A stretch of 64,000 nucleotides of DNA from Pseudomonas putida (GCF_026625125.1 NZ_CP113097.1:2232001-2296000), one strand, 5' to 3'; numbered from the stretch's first letter, positions 45,874 to 54,781 are shown. Numbers and translations: made by a program. Notes: generated by a model not told the origin, from the sequence alone.

Positions 45874-47448
45874 ATGTCTGGAAGCAACTTCATTGGCGGC
45901 CAGCGCAGCGCTGCCGGCAGCGTCCGCCTGCAAAGCTTCGATGCACGCACCGGCGAAGCATTGCCGGTGGTCTTCACCCAGGCCACCCCTGAGGAAGTGG
46001 CCGCCGCCGCCCAGGCCGCCGAAGCGGCATTTGCCGAATACAATGCGCTGGCACCAGAGCGCCGCGCGCAGTTTCTGGATGCCATCGCCGACCAGCTGGA
46101 CGCGCTGGACGATACCTTCGTCGCCACAGTGTGCCGCGAGACTGCGCTGCCGGCTGCGCGCATCCAGGGCGAGCGTGGCCGTACCAGCAACCAGATGCGC
46201 CTGTTCGCCAAGGTGCTGCGCCGTGGCGACTACCTGGGGGCGCGTATCGACCGTGCGCAGCCACAGCGCCAGCCACTGCCACGCCCTGACCTGCGCCAGT
46301 ACCGTACCGGCCTTGGCCCGGTGGCGGTGTTCGGCGCCAGCAACTTCCCATTGGCCTTCTCCACGGCAGGCGGCGACACCGCTGCGGCGCTGGCTGCCGG
46401 CTGCCCGGTGGTGGTCAAGGCACACAGCGGCCATATGGCCACTGCAGAGCAGGTAGCAGAAGCTATCGAGCGTGCGGCAGTGGCCACCGGCATGCCTGCC
46501 GGGGTGTTCAACATGATCTACGGCGCCGGTGTCGGTGAAGCGCTGGTGCGCCACCCGGCGATCCAGGCGGTCGGCTTCACCGGTTCGCTCAAGGGCGGCC
46601 GTGCCCTGTGCGATCTGGCGGCGGCGCGCCCGCAGCCTATCCCGGTGTTTGCCGAAATGAGCAGCATCAACCCGGTGCTGGTGTTGCCCGCGGCGCTGCA
46701 GGCCCGCGGCGAGCAGGTGGCCAAGGAACTGGCCGCCTCGGTGGTGCTGGGCTGCGGGCAGTTCTGCACCAACCCCGGGTTGGTGATCGGCATCGCTGGC
46801 GCAGCGTTCGACACCTTCGTCACGGCACTGGCTGCGCAAATGGCCGACCAGCCCGCGCAGACCATGCTCAACGCCGGTACCTTGCGCAGCTACACCAGCG
46901 GCGTACAGCGCCTGCAGCGCCACCCGGGCGTGCGCCATCTGGCCGGTGCCGAGCAGGTCGGCGACCAGGCCCGGGCACAGCTGTTCCAGGCTGATGTGAG
47001 CGTGCTGCTAAGCGGCGACGAGCTGTTGCAGGAAGAGGTTTTCGGGCCTGCCACGGTGGTGGTCGAGGTGGCCGACGAAGCCGAACTGCGCCGCGCGCTG
47101 CAAGCCCTGCACGGGCAACTGACCGCCACCCTGATTGCCGAGCCGGAAGACTTCCAGCGCTTTGCCGCGCTGGTGCCGCTGCTGCAGCGCAAGGCCGGCC
47201 GCCTGTTGGTCAACGGCTACCCGACTGGCGTCGAGGTGTGTGATGCAATGGTGCATGGCGGCCCTTACCCGGCCACCTCCGATGCCCGGGGTACCTCCGT
47301 CGGCACCCTGGCCATCGACCGCTTTCTGCGCCCGGTGTGCTACCAGGACTACCCAGACGCGCTGTTACCCGACGCCCTGAAAAACGCCAACCCGTTGGGC
47401 GTGCAGCGCCTGGTCGACGGCCAGCACAGCCGTGACCCGCTGAGCTGA
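45874..47448 (+). CDS. 2-Oxoglutarate semialdehyde dehydrogenase
   Basis: The 524-residue aldehyde dehydrogenase belongs to the NADP-type KGSADH group. The cofactor site is VFGASNFPLAFSTAGGDTAAAL, the catalytic Glu lies in PVFAEMSSINPV and the catalytic Cys in GCGQFCTNPG. ATG 45874 follows ACAGGAG; the open frame begins earlier. It would oxidise 2-oxoglutarate semialdehyde to 2-oxoglutarate, closing the pathway to the TCA cycle. A REP element separates it from the FAH gene. Confidence 0.88.
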   Translation: MSGSNFIGGQRSAAGSVRLQSFDARTGEALPVVFTQATPEEVAAAAQAAEAAFAEYNALAPERRAQFLDAIADQLDALDDTFVATVCRETALPAARIQGERGRTSNQMRLFAKVLRRGDYLGARIDRAQPQRQPLPRPDLRQYRTGLGPVAVFGASNFPLAFSTAGGDTAAALAAGCPVVVKAHSGHMATAEQVAEAIERAAVATGMPAGVFNMIYGAGVGEALVRHPAIQAVGFTGSLKGGRALCDLAAARPQPIPVFAEMSSINPVLVLPAALQARGEQVAKELAASVVLGCGQFCTNPGLVIGIAGAAFDTFVTALAAQMADQPAQTMLNAGTLRSYTSGVQRLQRHPGVRHLAGAEQVGDQARAQLFQADVSVLLSGDELLQEEVFGPATVVVEVADEAELRRALQALHGQLTATLIAEPEDFQRFAALVPLLQRKAGRLLVNGYPTGVEVCDAMVHGGPYPATSDARGTSVGTLAIDRFLRPVCYQDYPDALLPDALKNANPLGVQRLVDGQHSRDPLS

Positions 47449-47572
47449 CGCCGGGGCTGGCTATGGCTCGAGGGCTGGGGCGTGCAAGGCCTCCAATGCG
47501 TCAGGGTGCGCGTAGGAGCGATCAGCTCCTACGTTGCACGCCTCGGCAGTTGGCGCTTTTGGTGCATCGCAG

Positions 47573-48736
47573 TCAGTCAACCCACCGCCACAGCGGTTCA
47601 TCCAGCAACCCAACCCCGCGCAGCTGTGTCTGCCCCTGAACCTTCTCCAGCTCCAGTAAGTTGCACCCGTCACAGGCTGACAGCGCCTCAATCAGCGGCG
47701 CACTGTGCGACACCACCCAAACCTGGCTCCGCCGCGAAGCACGAACGATCAACCGCGCCAGCGCGGGCAGCAGGTCGGCATGGAGGCTGGTTTCCGGCTC
47801 GTTCAGCACCATCAGCGACGGCGGCCGTGGCGTCAGCAGCGCAGCCATCAACAGCAGATACCGCAACGTACCATCCGACAATTCGCTACCGCCCAGTGGG
47901 CGCAACAGCCCATGCTGGTGCAGCCGCACGCTGAACAGCCCGCCCGGCGGTGCATCAATCTCCAAGCGGCTACCGGGAAACGCGTCATCCAATGCCGCTA
48001 CCAGGTCCTCCACCTCACCAATCTCGATAATGGTCTGCAACGCCGAGGCAAGGTTGCGGCCGTCATGGTGCAGCACCGGCGAGCGGGTCCCCAGCTGGGG
48101 TTGGCGGCAAGGGGCGTCGCGGTCGATACGGAAATGATCGTAAAAGCGCCAGCTGTTGATGAACGCCCGCAGCTCACCAATCTCCGGCGCCTGCCGTGGC
48201 CGGCCCACGATGTTGAAGAAGCTCTCGCAGCTGTCGGCATGTTGATCGAGTACCGTCCAACCATTGCCCTCCCGCGCACGAACCATGGCGTTCTTGCGCT
48301 CCACCAGCAAGGACGATGGGCGATAAGCCCCAGCGCCCCAGATGGCTTCGGTCTTGATCTCAGGGTCGAGCATGAAGGCGGTGGGATAGGGCAGGGGTAT
48401 CGGCAAGCCCAGCGAGATGGCAAAGCCGAAATCTTCGGTGGCGAACCCCAGGCGCAGACGTTTGGCTTCGCTCGGGTGCTGGCCTTGGATGGGCACTTCA
48501 CCGCGTTTCATGCGTGCACTCATCTCTGGCCCCGCCCACCAGGTCGAATCCAACCCGCCTTCGCGGGCAAGCGCTTCGATCACGCCACCCTGAGCGGTCT
48601 CTGCGAGCAGGCGCAGGGCTTTGTACAGATTGGATTTGCCGCTGCCGTTTGCGCCGGTCACCAGGTTGAGTTGGCTCAAGGGCAACACAAGGTGGTTGAT
48701 GGAGCGGTAGTTGCCGATGGCGAGGGTGGTGAGCAT
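47573..48736 (-). CDS. Stand-alone AAA-family (SMC/OLD-like) ATPase
   Basis: The 387-residue protein has Walker A TGANGSGKSN at residues 31-40, an ABC-type signature region SDGTLRYLLLMAALL, Walker B SLMVLNEPETSLH and a His switch VVSHSAPLIEAL. This is the AAA_21/RecF-like split ATPase. There is no TOPRIM nuclease domain like that of full OLD proteins and no partner gene adjacent. Such ATPases occur in DNA repair and in phage defence; the role is unknown. Confidence 0.82.
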   Translation of the reverse strand: MLTTLAIGNYRSINHLVLPLSQLNLVTGANGSGKSNLYKALRLLAETAQGGVIEALAREGGLDSTWWAGPEMSARMKRGEVPIQGQHPSEAKRLRLGFATEDFGFAISLGLPIPLPYPTAFMLDPEIKTEAIWGAGAYRPSSLLVERKNAMVRAREGNGWTVLDQHADSCESFFNIVGRPRQAPEIGELRAFINSWRFYDHFRIDRDAPCRQPQLGTRSPVLHHDGRNLASALQTIIEIGEVEDLVAALDDAFPGSRLEIDAPPGGLFSVRLHQHGLLRPLGGSELSDGTLRYLLLMAALLTPRPPSLMVLNEPETSLHADLLPALARLIVRASRRSQVWVVSHSAPLIEALSACDGCNLLELEKVQGQTQLRGVGLLDEPLWRWVD

Positions 48737-48872
48737 GCGGTGCGTCCCAGGTTTGACTCAAGGCCTGATTGTGGTTGAACTGCACCTGGCTTACTACCTC
48801 TTGGGCGAGGTCCTTTCGCGACACAAGGCCGCTCCGGCGAGGGGCGGCGTAGGTCTGCAGGTAGGGGTAGGG

Positions 48873-49142
48873 TCACGGGGTTTTCATCGTGCCCAGTTCG
48901 GCATCGTCGAGCAGGGCTTTGGCCAGGGCGCAGAGGTAGTGCGAGGCCCACAGCAGCTGAGGTTTATCTTCCATCAGGCCGTCGAGGGTCAGGTCGCGGG
49001 CGTAGCCCATCAGTTCCGAGGCTTGTTCGCGGGCGCTTTGGCAGGGGATGCCGGGCTCGATGCGAAAGAGGGGGTGGGTCTGGTTTTCGCCTTGGTAGAA
49101 GACGGTTTTGCCCACGGTGAATGCGGTGTGTTCGGTGGCCAT
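48873..49142 (-). CDS. DUF3077 protein, copy B
   Basis: The 89-residue protein starts at ATG 49142 after GGGAGAT. It has GKTVFYQGENQTHPLFRIEPGIP, EQASELMGYARDL and the C-terminal LWASHYLCALAKALLDDAELG typical of DUF3077. Function is unknown; the family is abundant in Pseudomonas, often as the second gene after a short 80-residue gene, as here. It is the intact homologue of the frameshifted copy at 39572. Confidence 0.75.
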   Translation of the reverse strand: MATEHTAFTVGKTVFYQGENQTHPLFRIEPGIPCQSAREQASELMGYARDLTLDGLMEDKPQLLWASHYLCALAKALLDDAELGTMKTP

Positions 49143-49177
49143 GGTGTGATCTCCCTGAAGTTGTAACTGCCTGGGCT

Positions 49178-49316
49178 GGCCCTATCGCCGGCAAGCCGGC
49201 TCCCACCTGGACTTGCGCCAACTTTTAGAAATTGGGCAAGACCTGTGCTTCCACAGGCAAAGCGCAAGCCTGAAGAACTGCGCGATCGTGGTGGGAGCCG
49301 GCTTGCCGGCGATGGG
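49178..49316. repeat. Composite REP/BIME element
   Basis: Two REP cores in opposite orientation (about 49178-49210 and 49289-49316) bracket a spacer with CTGTGCTTCCACAGG (a hairpin) and AAGCCTGAAGAACTGCGCG. The spacer blocks recur in reverse order at 19285-19392. It fills most of the gap between the two small genes of copy B. Confidence 0.75.
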
Positions 49317-49464
49317 CTGCGCAGCAGCCCTTGGGTCCGCGTTGCAGCCCAGCCGAACCCCACAGGTTTCACCGTGCGCCTGAGTGGCGTCTACGACTCA
49401 GCGGCGGTGCTGTGCAAGGAAGCTAGCCCGTGAAGAAGCCAGGCCAGGCCGATCATGATGAGGA

Positions 49465-49707
49465 TTAATGCAGCGTTTGTGGATCGGCTGGCTTTTGTAT
49501 TTGTGCCAGTGCTGACTCGAGCAATTTGCGCAGGGCATCAAGTTCGTGCATCGAGGTCATGATCATCACGGATACGGGGGCTTTCGGCTGCATCAACATC
49601 GCCTGCTGGGCCACGATCTCGGCGCAGAGCGCGTAGTCGGCAGCCATCATCAGCGTGTCTTCGAGGGAATGGGGATTGTGAGGCGGATCGGGGACGATCT
49701 TGAGCAT
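49465..49707 (-). CDS. 80-residue Pseudomonas-specific protein, copy B
   Basis: Begins MLKIVPDPPHNPHSLEDTLM and ends DPQTLH; GGAG precedes the ATG. It is the paralogue of the protein at 40000. Conserved features between the two are the VPDPP start, AADYALCAE, VAQQAM, IMTSMHEL and LRKLLE, which suggest a two-helix fold. No known catalytic motif is present. The gene order in both copies is leader block, 80-residue gene, REP, DUF3077. Confidence 0.72.
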   Translation of the reverse strand: MLKIVPDPPHNPHSLEDTLMMAADYALCAEIVAQQAMLMQPKAPVSVMIMTSMHELDALRKLLESALAQIQKPADPQTLH

Positions 49708-49938
49708 GATGAAACTCCAACGTCGAAGGGTGGAGCTACCACGGTCTTGCTGTCAAACAATGAGGTGGCAGCTGTACGCGGGTTGACAGACCGAGACGTT
49801 GGCACTCGGCGCACCAGAGGTGCCCGCACGTACAGCCACCATAAAAGTGTGCACATGTGGACAACGAAGACGGCCTGTCAAAACCGATCGCTGAATTGGC
49901 AGCGACGGGCCGAGACTAGAATCCACGTTGGGCATGTG

Positions 49939-50012
49939 CAACGAAAAACAGGCGGCGGCAGTATCTTTGGGAAATGCCCTACAGGAAAGGGGTTAAATCT
50001 GATTTTTTCAGC
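49939..50012 (-). repeat. Conserved 74-bp leader block, copy B
   Basis: Second copy of the block at 40465, with one base difference. It lies 232 bp upstream of the copy B 80-residue gene. The gap 49708-50214 otherwise holds no gene; a TTGACAG/CTGTCAA pair at about 49782-49788 and 49877-49883 matches that of copy A. Confidence 0.75.
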
Positions 50013-50214
50013 CGTTCGATGTAACAGCTTGTATCCCGCGGGCAGTCAAAATCCACATAGCAAAAAATGACCAGTGTGGCGAACAGCGGGATACAAACCT
50101 TGGGCTGGGTTCGATGAAAACTGGATAGCGCTACCGGCTAATGCCAAGCAGAGCTGGCACCTGTTCCTGGCTGTTCTGTTCGCCTTGGCATAGAGGCGCG
50201 CGAACAATAGAGCT

Positions 50215-50424
50215 CTAACGACTGTGGGTGCGCAGCCATTCATCAGCGACGTCGCCCATGTTGGCTGGAGCCCCGCTCTTTATCCAGGCCATGAAGGTAC
50301 GGTCGAACTTGAAAGCCTCCCCGCATTCCCTGAGCAGGAACTGCCGAACCTTCTGCGTGTTCCGGTAGCCGTCGTCTATCGGGGTCGCGCGGGTGATCGG
50401 CCCGGCATGCCAGTCAAAGCTCAT
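50215..50424 (-). CDS. DUF6434-like small protein
   Basis: The 69-residue product begins MSFDWHAGPITRATPIDDGY. AAGGGA is at proper distance from the ATG at 50424; an ATG two codons earlier abuts it. The segments RNTQKVRQFLLRECG and FKFDRTFMAWIKSG resemble the SAP-like DUF6434 family. Function is unknown. It is transcribed in the same direction as the following membrane protein gene. Confidence 0.55.
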   Translation of the reverse strand: MSFDWHAGPITRATPIDDGYRNTQKVRQFLLRECGEAFKFDRTFMAWIKSGAPANMGDVADEWLRTHSR

Positions 50425-50469
50425 CCTCATTCCCTTTTATGCAAACCTGCCCGAGAAAACTGGAGAGGG

Positions 50470-50910
50470 TCATTCAACGTTTGCTGCAACACCCTCGGCT
50501 GAAGCCTGGCTCGCCCTTCGGCGAGTGACGAGCAGCATGATCACTGCGGTCAGTCCAGGTATTGGGTAGAACACCACAAAAACCGAATACCACTCCAGTC
50601 CACTCGAATCGCTGGCCCAGCCCAATCCCCCTGCCAAGATCAGCCCCCACACAAGCGCAATGATGACTGCAGCGATGACTCGCCTGTCCAGGGGTAATTT
50701 CGGCTCGCGAGCCATGGCTGCCGCATAGGCCTTCCAGCAACCCCACAGGCCAACCGTGGAAATCAGAAAGACGGGTACCACGAACTCCGGCACCTTGAAG
50801 AGCATGACAGCCAAAAACAGCGTGGCCCCGATGAAGGAGTAGGTGAGCGGGGCGATGCCAATGAGCGCGCCGAGTGTCAGCACAATTCGAAGTTTGGTGA
50901 GCTTGGTCAT
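50470..50910 (-). CDS. Four-helix membrane protein
   Basis: A 146-residue protein with four predicted transmembrane segments (about residues 8-28, 30-55, 80-100 and 108-128) and a basic loop (REPKLPLDRR). I do not recognise the family. It is preceded by a 150-bp gap and followed by the DUF6434-like gene 45 bp downstream. Confidence 0.55.
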   Translation of the reverse strand: MTKLTKLRIVLTLGALIGIAPLTYSFIGATLFLAVMLFKVPEFVVPVFLISTVGLWGCWKAYAAAMAREPKLPLDRRVIAAVIIALVWGLILAGGLGWASDSSGLEWYSVFVVFYPIPGLTAVIMLLVTRRRASQASAEGVAANVE

Positions 50911-51061
50911 GCCAGTCCTTGTTTGATAAACGGCAGCTGCGTCCGGGCAGCCACACCGAGCGGGAGCATAAAGGCATGCGCCCGCCTCTCAAAGCCCTCA
51001 TGAACCCATTGGCTGTGAGCCATGACCCTCATGGGTAACGAATGCCCTGTGGCGACGGCCC

Positions 51062-51616
51062 TCAGGGCACCAGCTTTTCCTGGATTTTCTCACGGCAAAC
51101 GCTGAGCACTTCGTCAGCAAGTGGAGAGTCGTCCGGGCAGGCTCGAGATAGAACCAACGCGCCGAGGGCGTGGGCGAAGGTATCGATGATTTCAGCACGG
51201 CTTGCCCCGGGCTCCCCATCCTTGCCATGCAAAACCTCCAGCAATCTGTGGATCCCGGCTTCATAAGCAGCTTTGATCTCATCGGACTGGCGCGCAGCAT
51301 CTGCGCCCAGCGCCGCTAGCGTGCAACCTTTGCCTTTCTCATCGCGGTGCTCGCGGGACAGATAGAAATTGACGAAGTCGGCCAGCCGGATGCACTGCAT
51401 CTGCTCCACCGTCCTGTTGATCCCGCACGTGGCTGCTTCGCCCATCAAATCCGCTTTGGACTTGAAGTGCTTGTAAAACCCGCCGTGGGTGAAGCCGGCG
51501 GCAGCCATAAGGTCTGCAACACCGACACCGTCATAGCCGCGCTCGCGAAACAGCATGGAGGACGTTTCCACGATGTGGGCTCGATTAGCTAGTGCCTGGG
51601 CCTTTGTGACCTTCAT
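51062..51616 (-). CDS. TetR-family regulator
   Basis: The 184-residue protein from ATG 51616 has a TetR HTH (VGVADLMAAAGFTHGGFYKHFKSKADL). It belongs to the group that follows small-molecule exposure and often controls divergent hydrolases. The frame is open to 51658, but the HTH spacing supports the later start. It is divergent from an alpha/beta hydrolase, with 17-bp direct repeats between that are the likely operator. Confidence 0.85.
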   Translation of the reverse strand: MKVTKAQALANRAHIVETSSMLFRERGYDGVGVADLMAAAGFTHGGFYKHFKSKADLMGEAATCGINRTVEQMQCIRLADFVNFYLSREHRDEKGKGCTLAALGADAARQSDEIKAAYEAGIHRLLEVLHGKDGEPGASRAEIIDTFAHALGALVLSRACPDDSPLADEVLSVCREKIQEKLVP

Positions 51617-51659
51617 TTCTCTGCTCTCTCTGCCATCACGCCAAGCGATAGCATACATT

Positions 51660-51710
51660 GATTACGGTCATCATCAAAGGTGTTGACGGTTACGATTACG
51701 ATCATCATCA
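51660..51710. promoter_or_regulatory. Two 17-bp direct repeats between tetR and hydrolase
   Basis: GATTACGGTCATCATCA (51660-51676) and GATTACGATCATCATCA (51694-51710) differ at one base and are 34 bp apart start to start. A TTGACG lies between them (51683-51688). They are probably the regulator-binding sites of the divergent promoters. Confidence 0.55.
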
Positions 51711-51745
51711 TTAGGTCGTGTCTTCCACTCACAGAGCGAACCGCC

Positions 51746-52585
51746 ATGAGCCATACCCATCTCACCGTTCCGACCCGCACAGTTGAAGTAGACGGCGACA
51801 CATTCACCTATCGCCGCTGGGGCAACCCCTCTGGAGTGCCGCTGGTCTTCATCGCCCATTTCCGTGGTGGGCTCGATCACTGGGATCCAATCATCACCGA
51901 TGGTCTTGCTGCCGGCCGGGAAGTGATCTTGCTGAACGGTAGGGGGGTGGCTTCGTCGTCGGGCACTCCGGCCACCACCATTGAGCAAATGGCGGATGAC
52001 ATTGCAGCAGCCATCAAAGCCCTGGGGCTGAGCCAGGTCGACTTGCTCGGCTTCTCCATCGGTGGTTTGCAGGTTCAGGAAGTGGCACTGCGTCACCCTG
52101 CGCTGGTGCGCAAGCTTGTGCTGGTCGGCACCGGCCTGCGTGGCGGTGATCCAAGCATGGCCGAGGGTGTGAGAGAAGCCGCTTCGAACCCCGTCCCCAC
52201 CCTCGAGAATTTCCTTTTCCTGTTTTTTGGGCGCTCGGAAGCTGCCAAGAAAGCGGGCCTGGCGTTCTGGGAGCGACGCAACCAGCGGCCCGACCAGGAC
52301 ACCCCAAGCTCCGTTGAGGTCGCAATGGCTCAGGGCGCTGCCTTTGCAACCTATGTCCAGTCGGCTCAGGGTGAGAACCGCTTCTCGTACCTCAACAAAA
52401 TCAAGCAGCCAACCTTGGTGGTCAATGGCGTTGACGACGTCATGATCCCTTCGATCAACTCGTGGAGCCTGGTACAGAACATTCCAGATGCGCAGTTGCT
52501 GATCTACCCCGACTCCGGTCACGCAGCTCACTTCCAGTTCCCTGAGCGCTTCCTGAAACACGCCCTCCAATTTTTGCAAGAGTAA
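51746..52585 (+). CDS. Alpha/beta hydrolase
   Basis: The 279-residue protein has the nucleophile elbow GFSIGG with Ser104, an acid in VVNGVDDVMIP and a base His in YPDSGHAAHFQFP, completing the triad. The oxyanion HF/HG region is IAHFRGGLDHWDP. ATG 51746 is chosen over an upstream frame extension with no ribosome site. Substrate is unknown; it is similar to esterases or C-C hydrolases and is probably controlled by the divergent TetR. Confidence 0.87.
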   Translation: MSHTHLTVPTRTVEVDGDTFTYRRWGNPSGVPLVFIAHFRGGLDHWDPIITDGLAAGREVILLNGRGVASSSGTPATTIEQMADDIAAAIKALGLSQVDLLGFSIGGLQVQEVALRHPALVRKLVLVGTGLRGGDPSMAEGVREAASNPVPTLENFLFLFFGRSEAAKKAGLAFWERRNQRPDQDTPSSVEVAMAQGAAFATYVQSAQGENRFSYLNKIKQPTLVVNGVDDVMIPSINSWSLVQNIPDAQLLIYPDSGHAAHFQFPERFLKHALQFLQE

Positions 52586-52648
52586 GGCCGCGCCTTGCCC
52601 GATCACCCAGCCCACCGTGCACGTCTACATTTTGGACAATTCAAGAAT

Positions 52649-53650
52649 ATGAAAGCCTTTCTGATCGATCGCTACGGCAAAGACGTCGTTGGCGATATCA
52701 CTGAAGTTCCAGAGCCCCAGGTGGATGATTTCGATGTTCTGATCGAGGTTCATGCTGCAAGCGTGAACGTCCTGGATATCAAGATCAGGAAGGGCGAGTT
52801 CAAGCAGGTCTTACCGTTCAGGATGCCGCTGATCCTGGGTAACGATGTTGCGGGTACTGTGAAGCGTGTCGGTGGGAACGTCAGTCGTTTCCGGGTCGGC
52901 GATGAAGTCTATGCACGGCTGGACCAGCCGCGTATGGGCGGCTTCGCTGAGTTCGTGGCAGTCAGCGAATCTGCTGTTTCCCTCAAGCCAGCCAACCTGA
53001 ACATGGAGGAGGCGGCCTCGCTGCCGTTGGTGGCCCTCACGGCCTGGCAGGCTTTGGCGGAAATGGCCAAGGTTCAACCGGGCCAGAAGGTTCTGATCCA
53101 TGCCGGCTCCGGTGGCGTCGGTAGTATCGCCATTCAGGTCGCCAAGCACCTGGGGGCGTTCGTCGCCACAACCACGAGTAGCGGCAACGTGGCGTGGGTC
53201 AATGCACTGGGCGCTGACCTGGTGATCGATTACAAGACGCAGCAATTCGAGTCGCAACTGAGTGATTACGATGTCGTGCTCAGCGGGCAGGGCAGTGACG
53301 TTCTCGAAAAGTCGCTTCAGGTGTTGAAGCCGGGCGGTCAGTTGATTTCCATATCAGGCCCACCCACTCCGGAGGTCGCCGAGCAGCTTCGCCTTTCCTG
53401 GCTGTTGCGGCAGGTCGTTCGATTGATCAGCCGAGGGATCAGGAAAAAGGCGCAGCACATGGGCGTGAACTACAAATTTCTGTTCATGAGGGAGAGTGGT
53501 GCGCAACTGGCTGAGCTGGCCGGGCTGGTTGAAACCGGGATCATCAAGCCCGTGGTGGATCGCGTCTTCGCGCTGGGCTCGACGGGTGATGCCCTGGCAT
53601 ACGTGGCCCAAGGGAGAGCCAAAGGTAAGGTCATTGTGAAGCTGAAGTGA
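52649..53650 (+). CDS. MDR-family NADP-dependent oxidoreductase
   Basis: The 333-residue quinone-oxidoreductase-like protein has the GroES-like domain (LIEVHAASVNVLDIKIRKGEF, LGNDVAGTVKRVG) and a Rossmann domain with IHAGSGGVGSIAIQVAKHLGAFV. Zinc ligands are absent, as in zeta-crystallin types. It is 64 bp downstream of the hydrolase and probably cotranscribed. Likely a reductase for enones or quinones. Confidence 0.86.
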   Translation: MKAFLIDRYGKDVVGDITEVPEPQVDDFDVLIEVHAASVNVLDIKIRKGEFKQVLPFRMPLILGNDVAGTVKRVGGNVSRFRVGDEVYARLDQPRMGGFAEFVAVSESAVSLKPANLNMEEAASLPLVALTAWQALAEMAKVQPGQKVLIHAGSGGVGSIAIQVAKHLGAFVATTTSSGNVAWVNALGADLVIDYKTQQFESQLSDYDVVLSGQGSDVLEKSLQVLKPGGQLISISGPPTPEVAEQLRLSWLLRQVVRLISRGIRKKAQHMGVNYKFLFMRESGAQLAELAGLVETGIIKPVVDRVFALGSTGDALAYVAQGRAKGKVIVKLK

Positions 53651-53752
53651 TCAGCTGAGTAAAAAGCTCGATCTCAGGGCCGCCTGCCTAAGCCGGCTGG
53701 TCGGTAACCGGCGCTCACATGCCCATTGCGAATTTCCTGGTTTCCGCTAACT

Positions 53753-53788
53753 TATACAAAAACCTGTACAAATATTTGAGGTTGTACA
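53753..53788 (+). promoter_or_regulatory. TnTACA direct repeats, candidate LitR/CarH operator
   Basis: Three same-direction half-sites, TATACA (53753), TGTACA (53765) and TGTACA (53783), stand 12 and 18 bp apart in front of the DCC gene; the last touches its start codon. TnTACA direct repeats are the operator type of B12-dependent MerR light sensors (CarH/LitR). A -10-like TATACA may double as a promoter element. Confidence 0.55.
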
Positions 53789-54201
53789 TGTATTGTCAGT
53801 GGCCCCTAACGCTGTACTTCGATGGCGCCTGCCCCCTGTGCGCTAGAGAAATAGCCTTTCTGCGCCGGAAATCGACCCAGGCGAAGCTCATTCTGGTTGA
53901 TATCAGTGATGATGATTTCGATGCAGAGGCATTGAGCGTGACGGTTGAGCAACTGAGGTCATGCCTGCATGGACGGTTCGCGAACGGGCAATGGCTCAAG
54001 GGCTTGGACGCTACCTTGTGGGCCTGGCGTGCTGCCGATGCGGGTATGTGGGTCGCGCCACTGTCCTGGCGCCCGCTACGCCCCCTGTTTTCGGTCTTTT
54101 ACCGGTTGTTCTGTCGTTTACGGCCACACTTGGCCTGGCTACCACATCCCGATGTCGGGCACCGCTGTAGCGGTGAGGAGTCCAAATGTCACATTCGTTA
54201 G
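53788..54201 (+). CDS. DCC-family thiol-disulfide oxidoreductase
   Basis: The 137-residue protein belongs to DUF393/[23 protein letters not shown] supplies the D-G-x-C-P-x-C active site near residues 10-20. ATG 53788 follows GAGG; earlier in-frame starts give an unlikely N-terminus. It overlaps folE by 16 bp. In P. putida relatives of this gene and folE are light-induced through LitR, which fits the upstream repeats. Confidence 0.8.
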   Translation: MYCQWPLTLYFDGACPLCAREIAFLRRKSTQAKLILVDISDDDFDAEALSVTVEQLRSCLHGRFANGQWLKGLDATLWAWRAADAGMWVAPLSWRPLRPLFSVFYRLFCRLRPHLAWLPHPDVGHRCSGEESKCHIR

Positions 54202-54746
54202 CCGAGCACTACCATCAGATCCTTGTTGGCGTTGGTGAAAACCCGCAGCGCGAAGGGCTGGTGGACACGCCCCAGCGTGCGGCCAAAGCGATGCAGTACT
54301 TGTGCAACGGATATGCTCAGAGTCTTGACGAGGTCGTGAACGGTGCTCTGTTCGAAAGTCAGAACGACGAGATGATTGTCGTGCGTGACATTGAGCTCTA
54401 CTCATTGTGCGAACACCACATGTTGCCGTTCATTGGCAAGGCGCATGTCGCGTACTTGCCAACAGGGCGGGTATTGGGGCTTTCCAAGGTCGCGCGCGTG
54501 GTGGACATGTATGCCCGTCGCTTACAGATACAGGAAAACCTGACGCGGCAGATTGCGCATGCAATTGGGCAAGTCACGGATGCCGCAGGGGTTGCGGTCG
54601 TGATTGAAGCGAAGCATATGTGCATGATGATGCGCGGAGTCGAGAAGCAGAACTCCGTGATGATTTCCTCCGTGATGTTAGGGGAGTTTCGCGACTCCGC
54701 TTCGACTCGGCACGAATTCCTTAACCTCATTGGGCGGCACAATTGA
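54186..54746 (+). CDS. folE: GTP cyclohydrolase I
   Basis: A 186-residue enzyme that makes 7,8-dihydroneopterin triphosphate, the entry to folate/pterin synthesis. Zinc and active-site residues are present: [17 protein letters not shown] and [20 protein letters not shown] precedes the start inside the DCC gene. Pseudomonas usually has more than one folE, and this copy in an apparently regulated operon may serve a pterin cofactor, for example for a photolyase. Confidence 0.93.
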   Translation: MSHSLAEHYHQILVGVGENPQREGLVDTPQRAAKAMQYLCNGYAQSLDEVVNGALFESQNDEMIVVRDIELYSLCEHHMLPFIGKAHVAYLPTGRVLGLSKVARVVDMYARRLQIQENLTRQIAHAIGQVTDAAGVAVVIEAKHMCMMMRGVEKQNSVMISSVMLGEFRDSASTRHEFLNLIGRHN

Positions 54747-54781
54747 CAGGCGATGCTGAACCGTCGCGAAGGGGCGTCCAA

